A program made the position numbers and the translations under genes. 64,000 nucleotides of DNA from an uncultured Eubacteriales bacterium (GTDB taxonomy: Bacteria; Bacillota; Clostridia; Christensenellales; CAG-138), in contig UQGA01000004.1 of assembly GCA_900540495.1 (NCBI GenBank), positions 53,282-117,281 on the forward strand, in the 5' to 3' direction. A model generated the notes under the pieces. That model had not been told where the DNA came from and did no database searches. It saw only the letters and a list, made by a program, of their open reading frames with translations. Positions 16,638-25,613 of this stretch are shown here, piece by piece (the stretch's first letter is position 1; every line of letters starts with the position of its first letter).

Positions 16638-17291
16638 CTAAAGCTGCGCGCCGCGCAGCGCGCGGATCATGGCGGCGGGGTCCTCCGCCCGGAATACGCT
16701 GCTGCCCGCCACGAGGATGGTCGCGCCGGCGGCGGCGCACTGTCGCGCAGTGTCAGGGTTTACGCCGCCGTCCACCTCGATCTCGGTGGCGAGGCCGCGC
16801 GCGTCGATCATGGCGCGCAGCGCACGGATCTTGTCGAGCACTTCGGGGATAAACGCCTGTCCGCCAAAGCCCGGGTTGACGCTCATCAGCAGCACGAGAT
16901 CGCACAGCGGCAGCACCGGCTCCGCCATGCACACGGGCGTCGCCGGATTGAGCACGACGCCCGCGCGCATCCCGAGCGCGCGGATCGACTGGAGCGTGCG
17001 GTGCGCATGCGCGTCGGCCTCCACATGGAACGTCAGGCAGTCGGCGCCCGCCTCGTGGAACGGGGTCACATAGTCGGCCGGGCGCTCCACCATCAGGTGT
17101 ACGTCGAGCGGCAGGCGGGTCAGGGGCCGCACGGCGGCGCACATCATCGGCCCAAACGTCAGGTTGGGTACGAAGTGGCCGTCCATCACGTCGAAATGGA
17201 CCCAATCCGCGCCCCAGTCCGAGAGACGCTCCACGGCGTCGCCCATCCGTGCAAAATCGGCTGAGAGGATGGAGGGAGCGATTTTAATCAT
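16638..17291 (-). CDS. rpe: Ribulose-phosphate 3-epimerase
   Basis: The 217-residue TIM-barrel protein begins MIKIAPSILSADF and carries HFDVMDGHFVPN, LMSVNPGFGGQ and EVDGGVN, which hold the metal ligands and catalytic aspartates of the family. It interconverts ribulose 5-phosphate and xylulose 5-phosphate. The ATG at 17291 follows AAAGGAGAAAA; a longer frame to 17336 would overlap rsgA without similarity. It is the last gene of the def-to-rpe operon, next to rsgA as in Bacillus. Confidence 0.95.
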   Translation of the reverse strand: MIKIAPSILSADFARMGDAVERLSDWGADWVHFDVMDGHFVPNLTFGPMMCAAVRPLTRLPLDVHLMVERPADYVTPFHEAGADCLTFHVEADAHAHRTLQSIRALGMRAGVVLNPATPVCMAEPVLPLCDLVLLMSVNPGFGGQAFIPEVLDKIRALRAMIDARGLATEIEVDGGVNPDTARQCAAAGATILVAGSSVFRAEDPAAMIRALRGAQL

Positions 17292-18162
17292 AGCGGTGTT
17301 TTCTCCTTTGTTCAAATTCTTTGGCAAGCTGTACATAACGGGCGTAGCGCGCCTCGCTCATGCCGCCGGCAGCGATCATCGCCTTGACCGCGCAATCCGG
17401 CTCCGACACGTGCATGCACCCGGCGAAGCGGCAGCGCGACGGCAGGTCGGCAAACTCCGGATAACAGGCGTCGAGCGCCGCCTGCTCGACATCCTCCGGT
17501 TCGTAGAGCGAGAAGCCGGGCGTGTCCAGCACCGCGCCGGCGCCAAAGGGCAGCAGCTCGGCGTGCCGCGTCGTATGGCGGCCCCGCTCGGTCCGGTCCG
17601 ACAGATCGCCCGTTTCGAGCGAGAGGCCGGGGATGAGCGCGTTGAGCAGCGACGACTTGCCCACGGCGGACTGCCCGGCAAAGCAGGAAACGCCCGTGTT
17701 GAGCCGTTTGCGCAGCTCGTCAAGCCCCTGGCCGGTCTTTGCGGAAACGCAAAGCGCGTCAAAGGCGGCATAGTCCGCCAGGAACGCGGCCCGGATCTCT
17801 GCGTGCGCCTCGTCGCATTTGTTGAGCACCAGCAGCGGCTCGATCTGCAGCAGCGCGGCCTGGATGAGCAGCTTGTCGGCGAGCAGCCAGTCCGGCTGCG
17901 GTGCGGAGGCGGACAGCACCACGATCAGCCGATCGATATTTGCCGCCTGCGGCCGCACGAGCACGTTTTTGCGCGGCAGGATCTCTTCGATGCGGGCATA
18001 CCCCTCGCGCTGCGGCTGTACGGTGACGGAATCCCCCACGAGCGGCGCGCCGATCCCCCGGCGAAAACGGCCGCGCGCACGGCATTCGGTTACGCCGCCA
18101 TCCGGCCCCTGCACGTAGTAGAAGCCGCCGACGCCCCTGATGATCCTCCCCCGCGCCGTCAT
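17284..18162 (-). CDS. rsgA: Ribosome small-subunit-dependent GTPase A
   Basis: The 292-residue product is a circularly permuted GTPase: an OB-fold N-terminus, then G4 NKCD, SAKTGQG, G1 GQSAVGKSSLLN and G3 DTPGF, and a C-terminal zinc motif (CRFAGCMHVSEPDC). RsgA acts in late maturation of the 30S subunit. The ATG at 18162 overlaps the prkC stop by four bases, and its 3' end overlaps rpe by eight. The prkC-rsgA-rpe order is conserved in Firmicutes. Confidence 0.95.
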   Translation of the reverse strand: MTARGRIIRGVGGFYYVQGPDGGVTECRARGRFRRGIGAPLVGDSVTVQPQREGYARIEEILPRKNVLVRPQAANIDRLIVVLSASAPQPDWLLADKLLIQAALLQIEPLLVLNKCDEAHAEIRAAFLADYAAFDALCVSAKTGQGLDELRKRLNTGVSCFAGQSAVGKSSLLNALIPGLSLETGDLSDRTERGRHTTRHAELLPFGAGAVLDTPGFSLYEPEDVEQAALDACYPEFADLPSRCRFAGCMHVSEPDCAVKAMIAAGGMSEARYARYVQLAKEFEQRRKHRYD

Positions 18163-20036
18163 TGCGCCGCTGCGCGGAAGCTGACGTCCTGCCGCCGCCG
18201 CTCCTGCCCGTCGATGTAGAGGATGACCTCGTGCAATCCTTCGGAAGCGGCGCACGCGGTGAACGAAACGGGGATGACCGAGCCCTTTTCGAGCGTCGTC
18301 TCGTACAGGATTCGTTCGATGAGCACGCCGTTGACCGCCTCGGCAATGGTTACCATGACGTCCGTGCCGTTGTTCTCAATGTTCAGGTTGTAGGCGATGT
18401 CCGCGCTGTACGGCCGCTCCCCGGCAGGGCTTCCCGCCACGGTGAGCAGCACGGTCATGCCGCGCTGTACGGAATCGAGCGCGGCGGGCGACTGCGCGGC
18501 GACGAGCCCCGATTCGCTCTCCGAAGCCCCGTCATAGCGCAGCAGGATACGCGTAAACCCGTCCCCGTCGAGCAGCGACAGCGCATCGGCAAGCGGCAGG
18601 CCGGTAAGCGCCGGCATGGACGTCAGCACGGCGGAGGTGGCGCTGATGATGATGTCAACCCGCTGCCCCGGTTCAGCCGCCGTCCCCGACGCGGGGTATT
18701 GTTCGCAGACATAGCCGATGGCCACGTCGGACACCCGGTAGGAGACGCCGCCAATGTCAAGCCCTGCTTCCTTGAGCAGCGCCAGCGCGTCCTCATATGT
18801 CTCGCCGATCAGTTTCGGCACGGCAGGCGTCTCCGGCCCAAGGCTCACGACAACGGAGATCTGCTCGCCGGCGCGGGCCGTGACGCCCGCTTCAGGGGTC
18901 TGGGTGAGCACGTTCCCGTACGGCACGGTTTCGCTCGGCGCATAATCGGCGATAACGAGCGTGAAGCCGTAGTCCTCCGCCCGCTGCGTTGCCTCGGCCA
19001 CGGGCTTGCCCTGCAGCGAGGGGATGGGCAGCGTAGCGGAGACCGTGCCGCTGCGCAGGCTGCGCGTGCCGAAAAACGTGCCGAGCAGCACGCAGATGCA
19101 CAGCGCGACCACCAGCGCGATCTTGAACGCGCCATGCCACTTGCCGGCGGGGACCGCTGCCGGGTGCTCGCCGTCCGAACCGGACGCCTGCGCGTGGAAG
19201 AACGAGCCGGCGGGGTCGTACTGCGCGTGAAGCAGATCGTTGCGCATGGCCTTGGCCGAAGGATAGCGGTCGGCCGGGTCTTTGCGCATGGCGCGCAGCA
19301 CGATGCTGTTGAGCGCCGGTTGGATGTGCGGGTTGACCTGCACCGGCTCCACCGGCGTGTCGTTGATGTGCTTGAGCGCGATGGCCACGGACGTTTCGCC
19401 CACAAAGGGCACCGTACCGGTAAGCATCTCATAGAGCATCACGCCGACGGAATAGATGTCGCTCGCCGCGGTGACGGGCGTGCCGGTCGCCTGTTCCGGC
19501 GAGAGGTAGTGGACCGAGCCCAGCACCGTATCCCCTGCAAACGTGACGGTGCTCGCCTCCGCCTCGCGCGCGATGCCGAAGTCCGTCAGCTTGGCGCGAC
19601 CGTCGCGCGTGACGATGACGTTTTGCGGCTTGACGTCGCGGTGGATGATGCCAATGGCGTGCGCCGCGGAGAGCGCCTCGAGCACCTGGCAGGCGATATG
19701 GATGGCCGTGCGGGTCGGCATGGGCCCGTTCTCCTGGATGAGCTGTTTGAGCGTGCGGCCGGCGACGTATTCCATCACGATGTACGGGACGCCCTCATAC
19801 TGGCCCACGCCGTAGGCGCGCACGATGTTGTCGTGCGACAGGTGCAGCACGGCGCGCGCCTCGCGTTCAAAGCGGCGCAAAAACTCCGGATTGTCGCGGT
19901 ATTCCTGCCGCAGCACCTTGACGGCGACCTGCCGGTGGGTGGTGATGTGGACCGCGCGGTATACCAGCGCCATGCCGCCTGCGCCGATGGCCTCCACGAT
20001 GCGGTACCGGTGGTTCAGAATGGTGCCGATGTTCAT
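18159..20036 (-). CDS. prkC: Serine/threonine protein kinase with PASTA domains
   Basis: The 625-residue protein has an N-terminal Hanks-type kinase (about 1-270) with GAGGMALVY, AVKVL, HRDVKPQN and the DFGIA magnesium motif. A single membrane helix lies near residues 305-330, and three PASTA repeats follow outside (about 338-405, 406-470, 473-540), then a C-terminal beta-rich extension. PrkC senses muropeptides or lipid II and phosphorylates cell-wall and translation targets. It overlaps prpC, its partner phosphatase, by four bases. A basic/alanine-rich juxtamembrane stretch precedes the helix. Confidence 0.95.
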   Translation of the reverse strand: MNIGTILNHRYRIVEAIGAGGMALVYRAVHITTHRQVAVKVLRQEYRDNPEFLRRFEREARAVLHLSHDNIVRAYGVGQYEGVPYIVMEYVAGRTLKQLIQENGPMPTRTAIHIACQVLEALSAAHAIGIIHRDVKPQNVIVTRDGRAKLTDFGIAREAEASTVTFAGDTVLGSVHYLSPEQATGTPVTAASDIYSVGVMLYEMLTGTVPFVGETSVAIALKHINDTPVEPVQVNPHIQPALNSIVLRAMRKDPADRYPSAKAMRNDLLHAQYDPAGSFFHAQASGSDGEHPAAVPAGKWHGAFKIALVVALCICVLLGTFFGTRSLRSGTVSATLPIPSLQGKPVAEATQRAEDYGFTLVIADYAPSETVPYGNVLTQTPEAGVTARAGEQISVVVSLGPETPAVPKLIGETYEDALALLKEAGLDIGGVSYRVSDVAIGYVCEQYPASGTAAEPGQRVDIIISATSAVLTSMPALTGLPLADALSLLDGDGFTRILLRYDGASESESGLVAAQSPAALDSVQRGMTVLLTVAGSPAGERPYSADIAYNLNIENNGTDVMVTIAEAVNGVLIERILYETTLEKGSVIPVSFTACAASEGLHEVILYIDGQERRRQDVSFRAAAQ

Positions 20037-20764
20037 GCGCAGGCACCTCCTTCACAGCGGGCGAGCACGACGGTGATGTTGTCGCTCTCGCCGCTGTCGA
20101 GCGCCTCCTGTACGAGCCGGTCGGCCATCTCGTCGAGCGTGCCGCCGGAGCGCAGGATCTCGGCAAGGCGCGCGTCCTCCAGGCAGCCGATCAGCCCGTC
20201 CGAACACAGCAGCAGGATATCGCCCCGCTTCCACGAGCGGTCGAACAGGTCGGCCTCCACGCGCAGGCCGATGCCGATGGCGCGCGTGATGATGTTGCGC
20301 CGCGGGTGGGCGCGCGCCTGCTCGCGCGTGATCTTGCCGGAGCGCACGAGCATCTCCACGAGCGAATGATCGGTCGTGACCTGCGTGAGCGTATCGCCGT
20401 CGAAATGATACAGGCGGCTGTCGCCCACGTTGGCGACGAGGAAGCGGCTGCCGCTGAGCAGCGCGCAAACGAGCGTTGCGCCCATGCCGTGCAGGGCGGG
20501 ATCGTCCTGCGCGGCGCGGTACACGTCGAGATTCACGTGCGCGATGGCCCGCTGCAGCGCGGCGAGCGGATCTTCTGCAAAGCTGTGGCGCAGTTCTTCG
20601 AGCATGCCGTTCACCGTCATGGTGCTCGCCGTTTCGCCGGCGGCGTGGCCGCCCATGCCATCCGATACGGCGACGAACTGCATCCCCTCCGCCTGCTTTG
20701 GCACGCAGGCCCGGTCCTCGTTGTGGGCGCGCCGCCCGATATGGGATCTAATCGCGTATTTCAT
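20033..20764 (-). CDS. prpC: PP2C-type serine/threonine phosphatase
   Basis: The 243-residue enzyme has the PP2C motifs RAHNEDR, VSDGMGGHAAGE, GMGATLVCAL, NVGDSRLY and LCSDGL ending in SGESDNITVV, which supply the metal-binding aspartates. It reverses PrkC phosphorylation in the cytoplasm. It overlaps rlmN by 17 bases at its 5' end and prkC at its 3' end, so kinase and phosphatase are translationally linked. Confidence 0.95.
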   Translation of the reverse strand: MKYAIRSHIGRRAHNEDRACVPKQAEGMQFVAVSDGMGGHAAGETASTMTVNGMLEELRHSFAEDPLAALQRAIAHVNLDVYRAAQDDPALHGMGATLVCALLSGSRFLVANVGDSRLYHFDGDTLTQVTTDHSLVEMLVRSGKITREQARAHPRRNIITRAIGIGLRVEADLFDRSWKRGDILLLCSDGLIGCLEDARLAEILRSGGTLDEMADRLVQEALDSGESDNITVVLARCEGGACA

Positions 20765-21788
20765 GCAGTACCCTCCGTCGCAACTGGCCGCAGGCGCCCT
20801 CGATGTCCGCGCCCATTTCGCGCCGCACGGTTGCGGAGACGCCCTCGCGCGTCAGCCAGTTCAAAAATGCCGCCGCCTCCTGCCGCGTCGCCCCCGCCAG
20901 ATTGCGCTCGGGCACGGGGTTGAGCGGGATCAGGTTCACATGGCAGTTGATGCCGCGCAGCCGCCGCGCGAGCGCCACGGCGTCCGATTCGGCGGCGTTG
21001 AGCCCACGGATGAGCGCATATTCAAACACGACCCGCCGCCCCGTCGTCTCTGCGTATCGTTTGGCCGCACGCAGCAGGTCCGCGATGGGATAGACGCGGT
21101 TGACGGGCATGATGCGGCTGCGCGTCTCGTCGTCGTGCGCGTGCAGCGAAACCGACAGCGTCACATGCGGCGCCTCCTCCGTAAACCGTTCCAGCTCCGG
21201 CAAAAGCCCGCATGTCGAGACCGAGATGTTGCGCGGGCTGATGTTCCTGCCGTCCGGACTCGTGACAAGCCGCAAAAAGCGCAGGACGTTGTCGAGGTTG
21301 TCCATCGGCTCTCCACTGCCCATGAGCACCACGTTCGTCACCGTGCGCCTGCCCTCCGGCGCCGGTTCGTCGCGTTCGATGGCGGCGATCTGGCCGAGCA
21401 TTTCGCCCGCGTGCAGGCTGCGTACGCAGCCCTCGAGCGTGGAAGCGCAGAACGCGCAGCCCATCCGGCAGCCCACCTGCGTGGAAAGACAGGCGGTGTT
21501 GCCGTACTTGTAGCGCATGAGCACGCCCTCGATCAGGTTCCCGTCCTCAAGCGCAAAGAGGTATTTGACCGTGCCGTCGCGCGCGGAGATGCGCTTGCGG
21601 TCGATCTCCACGGCGCCGAACGGCAGCGCCTGCAGCCGCTCCCGCAGCGCTTTGGGCAGATCGGTCATGTCCGACGGGCGCACGCCGCGCGTCAGCCAGG
21701 CATAGACCTGGCGCGCCCGGTAGTGTGGCTGGCCCAATTCGTCCAGCAGCGCGCCAATTTCGTCGAACGATTGCTCCGTCAGGTACAT
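20748..21788 (-). CDS. rlmN: 23S rRNA (adenine-2503-C2)-methyltransferase RlmN
   Basis: The 346-residue radical SAM enzyme carries the CRMGCAFCAS cluster motif, the MGSGEPMDN segment, and the STCGL segment that includes a conserved functional cysteine. It methylates A2503 of 23S rRNA and A37 of some tRNAs. It overlaps rsmB by ten bases. Its position between rsmB and prpC matches the Firmicutes gene order. Confidence 0.95.
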   Translation of the reverse strand: MYLTEQSFDEIGALLDELGQPHYRARQVYAWLTRGVRPSDMTDLPKALRERLQALPFGAVEIDRKRISARDGTVKYLFALEDGNLIEGVLMRYKYGNTACLSTQVGCRMGCAFCASTLEGCVRSLHAGEMLGQIAAIERDEPAPEGRRTVTNVVLMGSGEPMDNLDNVLRFLRLVTSPDGRNISPRNISVSTCGLLPELERFTEEAPHVTLSVSLHAHDDETRSRIMPVNRVYPIADLLRAAKRYAETTGRRVVFEYALIRGLNAAESDAVALARRLRGINCHVNLIPLNPVPERNLAGATRQEAAAFLNWLTREGVSATVRREMGADIEGACGQLRRRVLHEIRD

Positions 21789-23047
21789 CTTCGCATCCTC
21801 GCCATGTAGAATCCCTCGGTGCCGTGCACATGGGGCAGCAGCTGCAACGATGCCCCGTCCGCGAACGGCAGCCGGTCCGGGATAAAATCTGCCCGCCGTG
21901 CCAAGAAGGCCGCGACCTGCGCCTCGTTTTCACGCGCGCTGATCGTGCAGGTTGCATACACGAGCAGGCCGCCGGGGCGGACGTAGCGCGCGCATGTGTC
22001 GAGGATGGCGGACTGCAGCGCCGCGAGCGCGTCGATATCCGCCGCCGTTTTGCCGTAGCGCAGGTCGGGCTTGCCGGTGAGCAGCCCGAGGCCGGAGCAC
22101 GGCGCATCCACGAGCACCGCGTCGAATGCATCCGAAAACGAGGGGTCAAAAGCCGCTGCGTCACGCCGCTCAATGCGGGCGGCGACATGCAGACGGTCGA
22201 GCGTGCGCGCAAGCAGCGCCGCACGGTGCTCATGCAGCTCGAAGCAGGTGAGCGCCACGTCGTTTTCCGCCAACGAGGCGATATACGCGCTCTTGCCGCC
22301 CGGGGCGGCGCACGCGTCGAGCACACGCAGCCCGCGGCAATCGCCGAGCGCCCGGCATGCCAGCATCGCCCCCTCGCCCTGCACGGCCATCCGGCCGGAC
22401 AGGAACGGCGCGCAGGCCGTCACGTCGAGGCCGCGCCCCAGGCGCAGGCAGTTCGGGTCCATGCGGCCGCGCTCGGCGGGACAGGGCAGCGCGGCGAGCA
22501 GACCGGCCACGGTTTCCGGATACTGCGGCCGCACGCATTGCGGCAGCGGCGGGCAGGCCATCAGGCGTTTCGCCTCCTGTGCGCCCCGCTCGTGCATCCA
22601 CATGCGCGCAAGCCAGAGCGGATAGCTGTACCGGACGGACAGGCGCTCGTCCGCCGCCTCCGGCAAGGGAGGCAGCGCGTCGCGCTCACGGTCGATGCGG
22701 CGCAACACGGCGTTGACGAACCCGGCGACGGCGCCCTTGCCGAGCGAGCGGCACAACGAGACGTACTCCGATACCGCCGCATGCGGCGGCGTGCGCAGAA
22801 ACAGCAGCTCGCACGCGCCCAGCCGCAGGATGGCGCGCACGGCCTTCTTCTGGCGCTGCGGCGCGTAGGCGGCGAGGATATGGTCAAGGTAGAGCAGGTG
22901 GTCGAGCGTGGCGTACAAGAGCGCGGACAGAAACCGCGCGTCCGTTTCATCCAGCCCGGCCTGCGCCTGTTTCAGCCGGAGGTTGGCATAGGCGCCGCCG
23001 TCGGTGACGTCGCACAACACCGCGAGCGCCAGACGCCGGACGTTCAC
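21779..23047 (-). CDS. rsmB: 16S rRNA (cytosine-967-C5)-methyltransferase RsmB
   Basis: The 422-residue product has a NusB-like RNA-binding N-terminus (about 1-140, with FVNAVLRRI) and a C-terminal SAM methyltransferase domain with DACAAPGGKS, VDAPCSGLG and YATCTI, which hold the two catalytic cysteines. It methylates C967 of 16S rRNA. Its ATG overlaps the fmt stop by four bases. Confidence 0.94.
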   Translation of the reverse strand: MNVRRLALAVLCDVTDGGAYANLRLKQAQAGLDETDARFLSALLYATLDHLLYLDHILAAYAPQRQKKAVRAILRLGACELLFLRTPPHAAVSEYVSLCRSLGKGAVAGFVNAVLRRIDRERDALPPLPEAADERLSVRYSYPLWLARMWMHERGAQEAKRLMACPPLPQCVRPQYPETVAGLLAALPCPAERGRMDPNCLRLGRGLDVTACAPFLSGRMAVQGEGAMLACRALGDCRGLRVLDACAAPGGKSAYIASLAENDVALTCFELHEHRAALLARTLDRLHVAARIERRDAAAFDPSFSDAFDAVLVDAPCSGLGLLTGKPDLRYGKTAADIDALAALQSAILDTCARYVRPGGLLVYATCTISARENEAQVAAFLARRADFIPDRLPFADGASLQLLPHVHGTEGFYMARMRRCT

Positions 23048-23973
23048 GACAGCGTCCGGCCCACGATGGGCCTGCCGCGCAGGAAAGCGCGGCCGTCGAG
23101 CCGCTTGCCGCCCGCCGCCTGCACCTCGATCAGCTCAATCAGGCCGTCCGCGCACTGGACGAACAGGCCCTCCTTTGCGCCGCCCACGCACGCGCCGGGG
23201 GGCAGCGCGGCGCCGCCGGCTGCCGCAGGGCGCGTTTTCCAGATCTTCAGCACGCTGCCGTCGTCCAGCGTGGCGTAGGCGCCGGGCCACGGGTTTACGC
23301 CGCGCACTCGGTCATGCACGCGCTGCACCGGCTCGGAAAAATCCAGTTTGCCGTGTTCCTTTTTCAACATGCGGCAGCGGGTGGCAAGCGCCTCGTCCTG
23401 TGGAATCCGCAAGAGCGTGCCGTTTTCCAGGGCCTCCAGCGTGCGCAGCAGTACGCGCGCGCCGATCAGCGACAACCTCTCGTACAGCTCGCCCGCCGTT
23501 TCTTCCGGGCCGATGGGCGTTTCTTCGGCAAGCAGAATATCACCCGTATCCATACCGATATCGGTCATCATGGTCGTCACGCCGGTCGTCCGCTCCCCCT
23601 CGATAATCGCCCACTGGATGGGCGCCGCTCCGCGGTATTTGGGCAGCAACGAGCCGTGGACGTTGATGCAGCCGAGCGGCGGCACGTCCAGGTTTTCCTG
23701 TGAAAGGAGCTGGCCAAACGCCGCCGTGACCATGAGATCCGGCCCAAACGCCCGCAAAGCCGCGACGCCCTCCGCGCTGCGGATGCGCTCAAACTGATAG
23801 ACCGGGATGCCGTGCGCCTGGGCGAGCGCCTTCACCGGCGTGGGCGCGACCGTGCCGTGCCGGCCCGCCGGCCGGTCCGGCTGTGAAAAGGCGCAGAGCA
23901 CATGCCCCGCATCGATAAGCGCCTGCAACGACGGGACGGCGAACGCCGGCGTACCCAAAAACGCAATCCTCAT
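23044..23973 (-). CDS. fmt: Methionyl-tRNA formyltransferase
   Basis: The 309-residue protein starts MRIAFLGTPAFAVPSL and has INVHGSLLPKYRGAAP and MDTGDIL, which contain the catalytic Asn, His and Asp of formyltransferases. It formylates initiator Met-tRNA using 10-formyl-THF. A clear AGGAGG precedes the ATG. Deformylase lies upstream but is separated by 925 bases, whereas the two genes usually touch. Confidence 0.95.
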   Translation of the reverse strand: MRIAFLGTPAFAVPSLQALIDAGHVLCAFSQPDRPAGRHGTVAPTPVKALAQAHGIPVYQFERIRSAEGVAALRAFGPDLMVTAAFGQLLSQENLDVPPLGCINVHGSLLPKYRGAAPIQWAIIEGERTTGVTTMMTDIGMDTGDILLAEETPIGPEETAGELYERLSLIGARVLLRTLEALENGTLLRIPQDEALATRCRMLKKEHGKLDFSEPVQRVHDRVRGVNPWPGAYATLDDGSVLKIWKTRPAAAGGAALPPGACVGGAKEGLFVQCADGLIELIEVQAAGGKRLDGRAFLRGRPIVGRTLS

Positions 23974-24898
23974 GGTCTTTCCTCCTGTTGCCGCAAAGGG
24001 CGCGCATCCATGCTTTTGCCGTGCGGCGCCCCTGCGCTTTCCGCGGCGGTCGTTCGTGCCGCCTGCCGGCCATGCCGCCGTCCTTTGCCGCCGTCGTCCC
24101 GGACCGCGTACCCCCTACCGGCCGCCCGGCCGTCCATGCTGGCGCTTCCGGCGGAGGCGGCCCGCACCGAACGTCCGCCCGTTCCAGCCGGACGACCATG
24201 CGGTTCCGCTCCGGCGGGCGGACGCGCCAAACGCTTTCCGCGGCGACCGTCCCTCTGCCGCCGGCCGCGGGTGCTCCTGCTTCGCCGCCCGTTGCGCCCG
24301 GACTGCACATCCTTCGCCGGCCGTCGCCTCCCACGGCTTGCGCCGCCCCTTGCATCCGTGTGCGCGCAAAAGTCCGGGCTGTTGCGCATCCCGTATGGCG
24401 GGAACGCAGGGACGGGGGCCGCGCGGAATCTGGTATCGGACGTCCCCCGCATGGCACGGCCCTGTCGGCCGCAAAACCCTTCCGGCATGGTCGGGGCTTA
24501 ACGCCGTCCGGCCGTTCGTGCCGCCTGCCGGCCTCTCCCTTGCCGCCGTACCCGATGCGGGCGCGTTCCCGCTCGCCGGACAAACCCGTTTCCCTGCGGG
24601 CGCTGCAGGCCCCGGCGCTTTGCCGCCGTCCACCGCATGGCGCATCCCGTATGGCGGGAACGCAGGGACGGGGTTGCGCGGGATCCGGTTCCGGACGCCG
24701 TTGCATGGGCGGCCGCACCGGCCGCCGGTTTTACACGTCGCGCCATGCCGCTTTGCGATCCGGTCTGCGCCAATCACCCTGCGGGCGGGAGCTTCCCGAA
24801 CCGGGAAACATCCGGCCGGAGGCCTGCCGCCCGGCAAAGGGGCTTACCCGCCGCTTTTGTGCGGCGCCAGGCCGCCCGCAACCCCGGGCGGATACCTG
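23974..24898. repeat. 925-base fmt-def gap filled with dispersed GC repeats
   Basis: No convincing gene was found. A 34-base sequence occurs identically at 24384-24417 and 24640-24673, with weaker similarity continuing for about 40 bases; it contains the hairpin CCCG-tatgg-CGGG. A 20-base sequence is shared by 24051-24070 and 24513-24532. Open frames exist on both strands, as expected at this GC content, but their translations are rich in Arg, Pro and Gly with no domain or ribosome site. The gap splits two genes that are normally adjacent. Confidence 0.75.
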
Positions 24899-25378
24899 TC
24901 ATTCGCCGGCGGCAATGCGACCGTTGAATCCCTCCGGCGGTTCCTTCCTGAGTCGCAGGAACGTCAACCCATCCAGATGATCCAACTCGTGCTGCACCGC
25001 GCGGGCGAACAGGCCCTCCGTTTCATAGACGCGCAGCGTGCCGTACCGGTCGTATCCCTCTACGGTCACGCGGTTGGCGCGCTCCACATACCCGGATTGC
25101 CCGGGAAACGAGAGACAGCCCTCGATGTCGCCCTGCAGGCCCTCGCTGTGCGTGATGCGCGGGTTGATGAGCTCCACCGGCCCTTCGCCAACGTCGATCA
25201 CCACGGCGCGGCGCAGCACGCCGATCTGCGGCGCAGCCAGCCCCACCCCGTCGGCATGGTACATGGTTTCAAACATATCGTCGAGCAGTTCCTTCAGCCG
25301 CGCGTCAAAGCGCTCGACCGGGCGGCACGCCTTTGTCAGGCAGGGATCGTCGTTGGTGCGGATGGTTCTCAGGGCCAT
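24899..25378 (-). CDS. def: Peptide deformylase
   Basis: The 159-residue enzyme has all three deformylase motifs: GVGLAAPQIG, EGCLSFPG and HELDHLDG, supplying the Cys and two His metal ligands and the catalytic Glu. It removes the formyl group from new proteins. AAGGAAGGA precedes the ATG. A promoter of good quality (25459-25487) drives it and probably the whole operon down to rpe. Confidence 0.96.
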   Translation of the reverse strand: MALRTIRTNDDPCLTKACRPVERFDARLKELLDDMFETMYHADGVGLAAPQIGVLRRAVVIDVGEGPVELINPRITHSEGLQGDIEGCLSFPGQSGYVERANRVTVEGYDRYGTLRVYETEGLFARAVQHELDHLDGLTFLRLRKEPPEGFNGRIAAGE

Positions 25379-25458
25379 GGGTTCGTTCCTTCCTTTTGCG
25401 CCGTGCGGCCGCGGCTTGTCCGCGTCGCAGCGCGACGACCGTATAATTTTCCTTGTAT

Positions 25459-25487
25459 ATTATACCGCAATGCGGTTGCGCTGTAAA
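25459..25487 (-). promoter_or_regulatory. def operon promoter
   Basis: On the minus strand TTTACA (25487-25482), exactly 17 bases, and a perfect TATAAT (25464-25459) lie about 80 bases before def. Confidence 0.8.
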
Positions 25488-25490
25488 GGA

Positions 25491-25554
25491 AACCGGCGGT
25501 TGATTTGCGTTTAACCGCCGGTTGAGCAAAATTCGCAAACTTGACGAACCGGCG
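25491..25554. promoter_or_regulatory. AACCGGCGGTT inverted repeats between def and the XRE regulator gene
   Basis: AACCGGCGGTT (25491-25501) is inverted as AACCGCCGGTT (25513-25523) with an 11-base gap. An eight-base partial copy AACCGGCG follows at 25547-25554. They lie immediately upstream of both divergent promoters, so they look like operators; the binding factor is inferred, possibly the adjacent XRE protein. Confidence 0.5.
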
Positions 25555-25555
25555 C

Positions 25556-25584
25556 TGTTCAAAATCGCCGGCATATGGTATGCT
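25556..25584 (+). promoter_or_regulatory. Predicted promoter of the XRE regulator gene
   Basis: TGTTCA (25556-25561), a 17-base spacer and TATGCT (25579-25584) with extended -10 TGG lie 29 bases before the ATG. The -35 match is poor, which would fit a regulated promoter. Confidence 0.45.
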
Positions 25585-25613
25585 TTTGCCAGAAAACGAG
25601 GAGGCTTGGGAAT

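Noticed and set aside
17292..17336. Longer N-terminus for rpe
   Set aside because: It would add 15 residues overlapping rsgA without similarity, while AAAGGAG precedes the ATG at 17291.
23807..25486. Long plus-strand frames across fmt, the gap and def
   Set aside because: They overlap two certain minus-strand genes and have Arg/Pro/Gly-rich translations with no motif.
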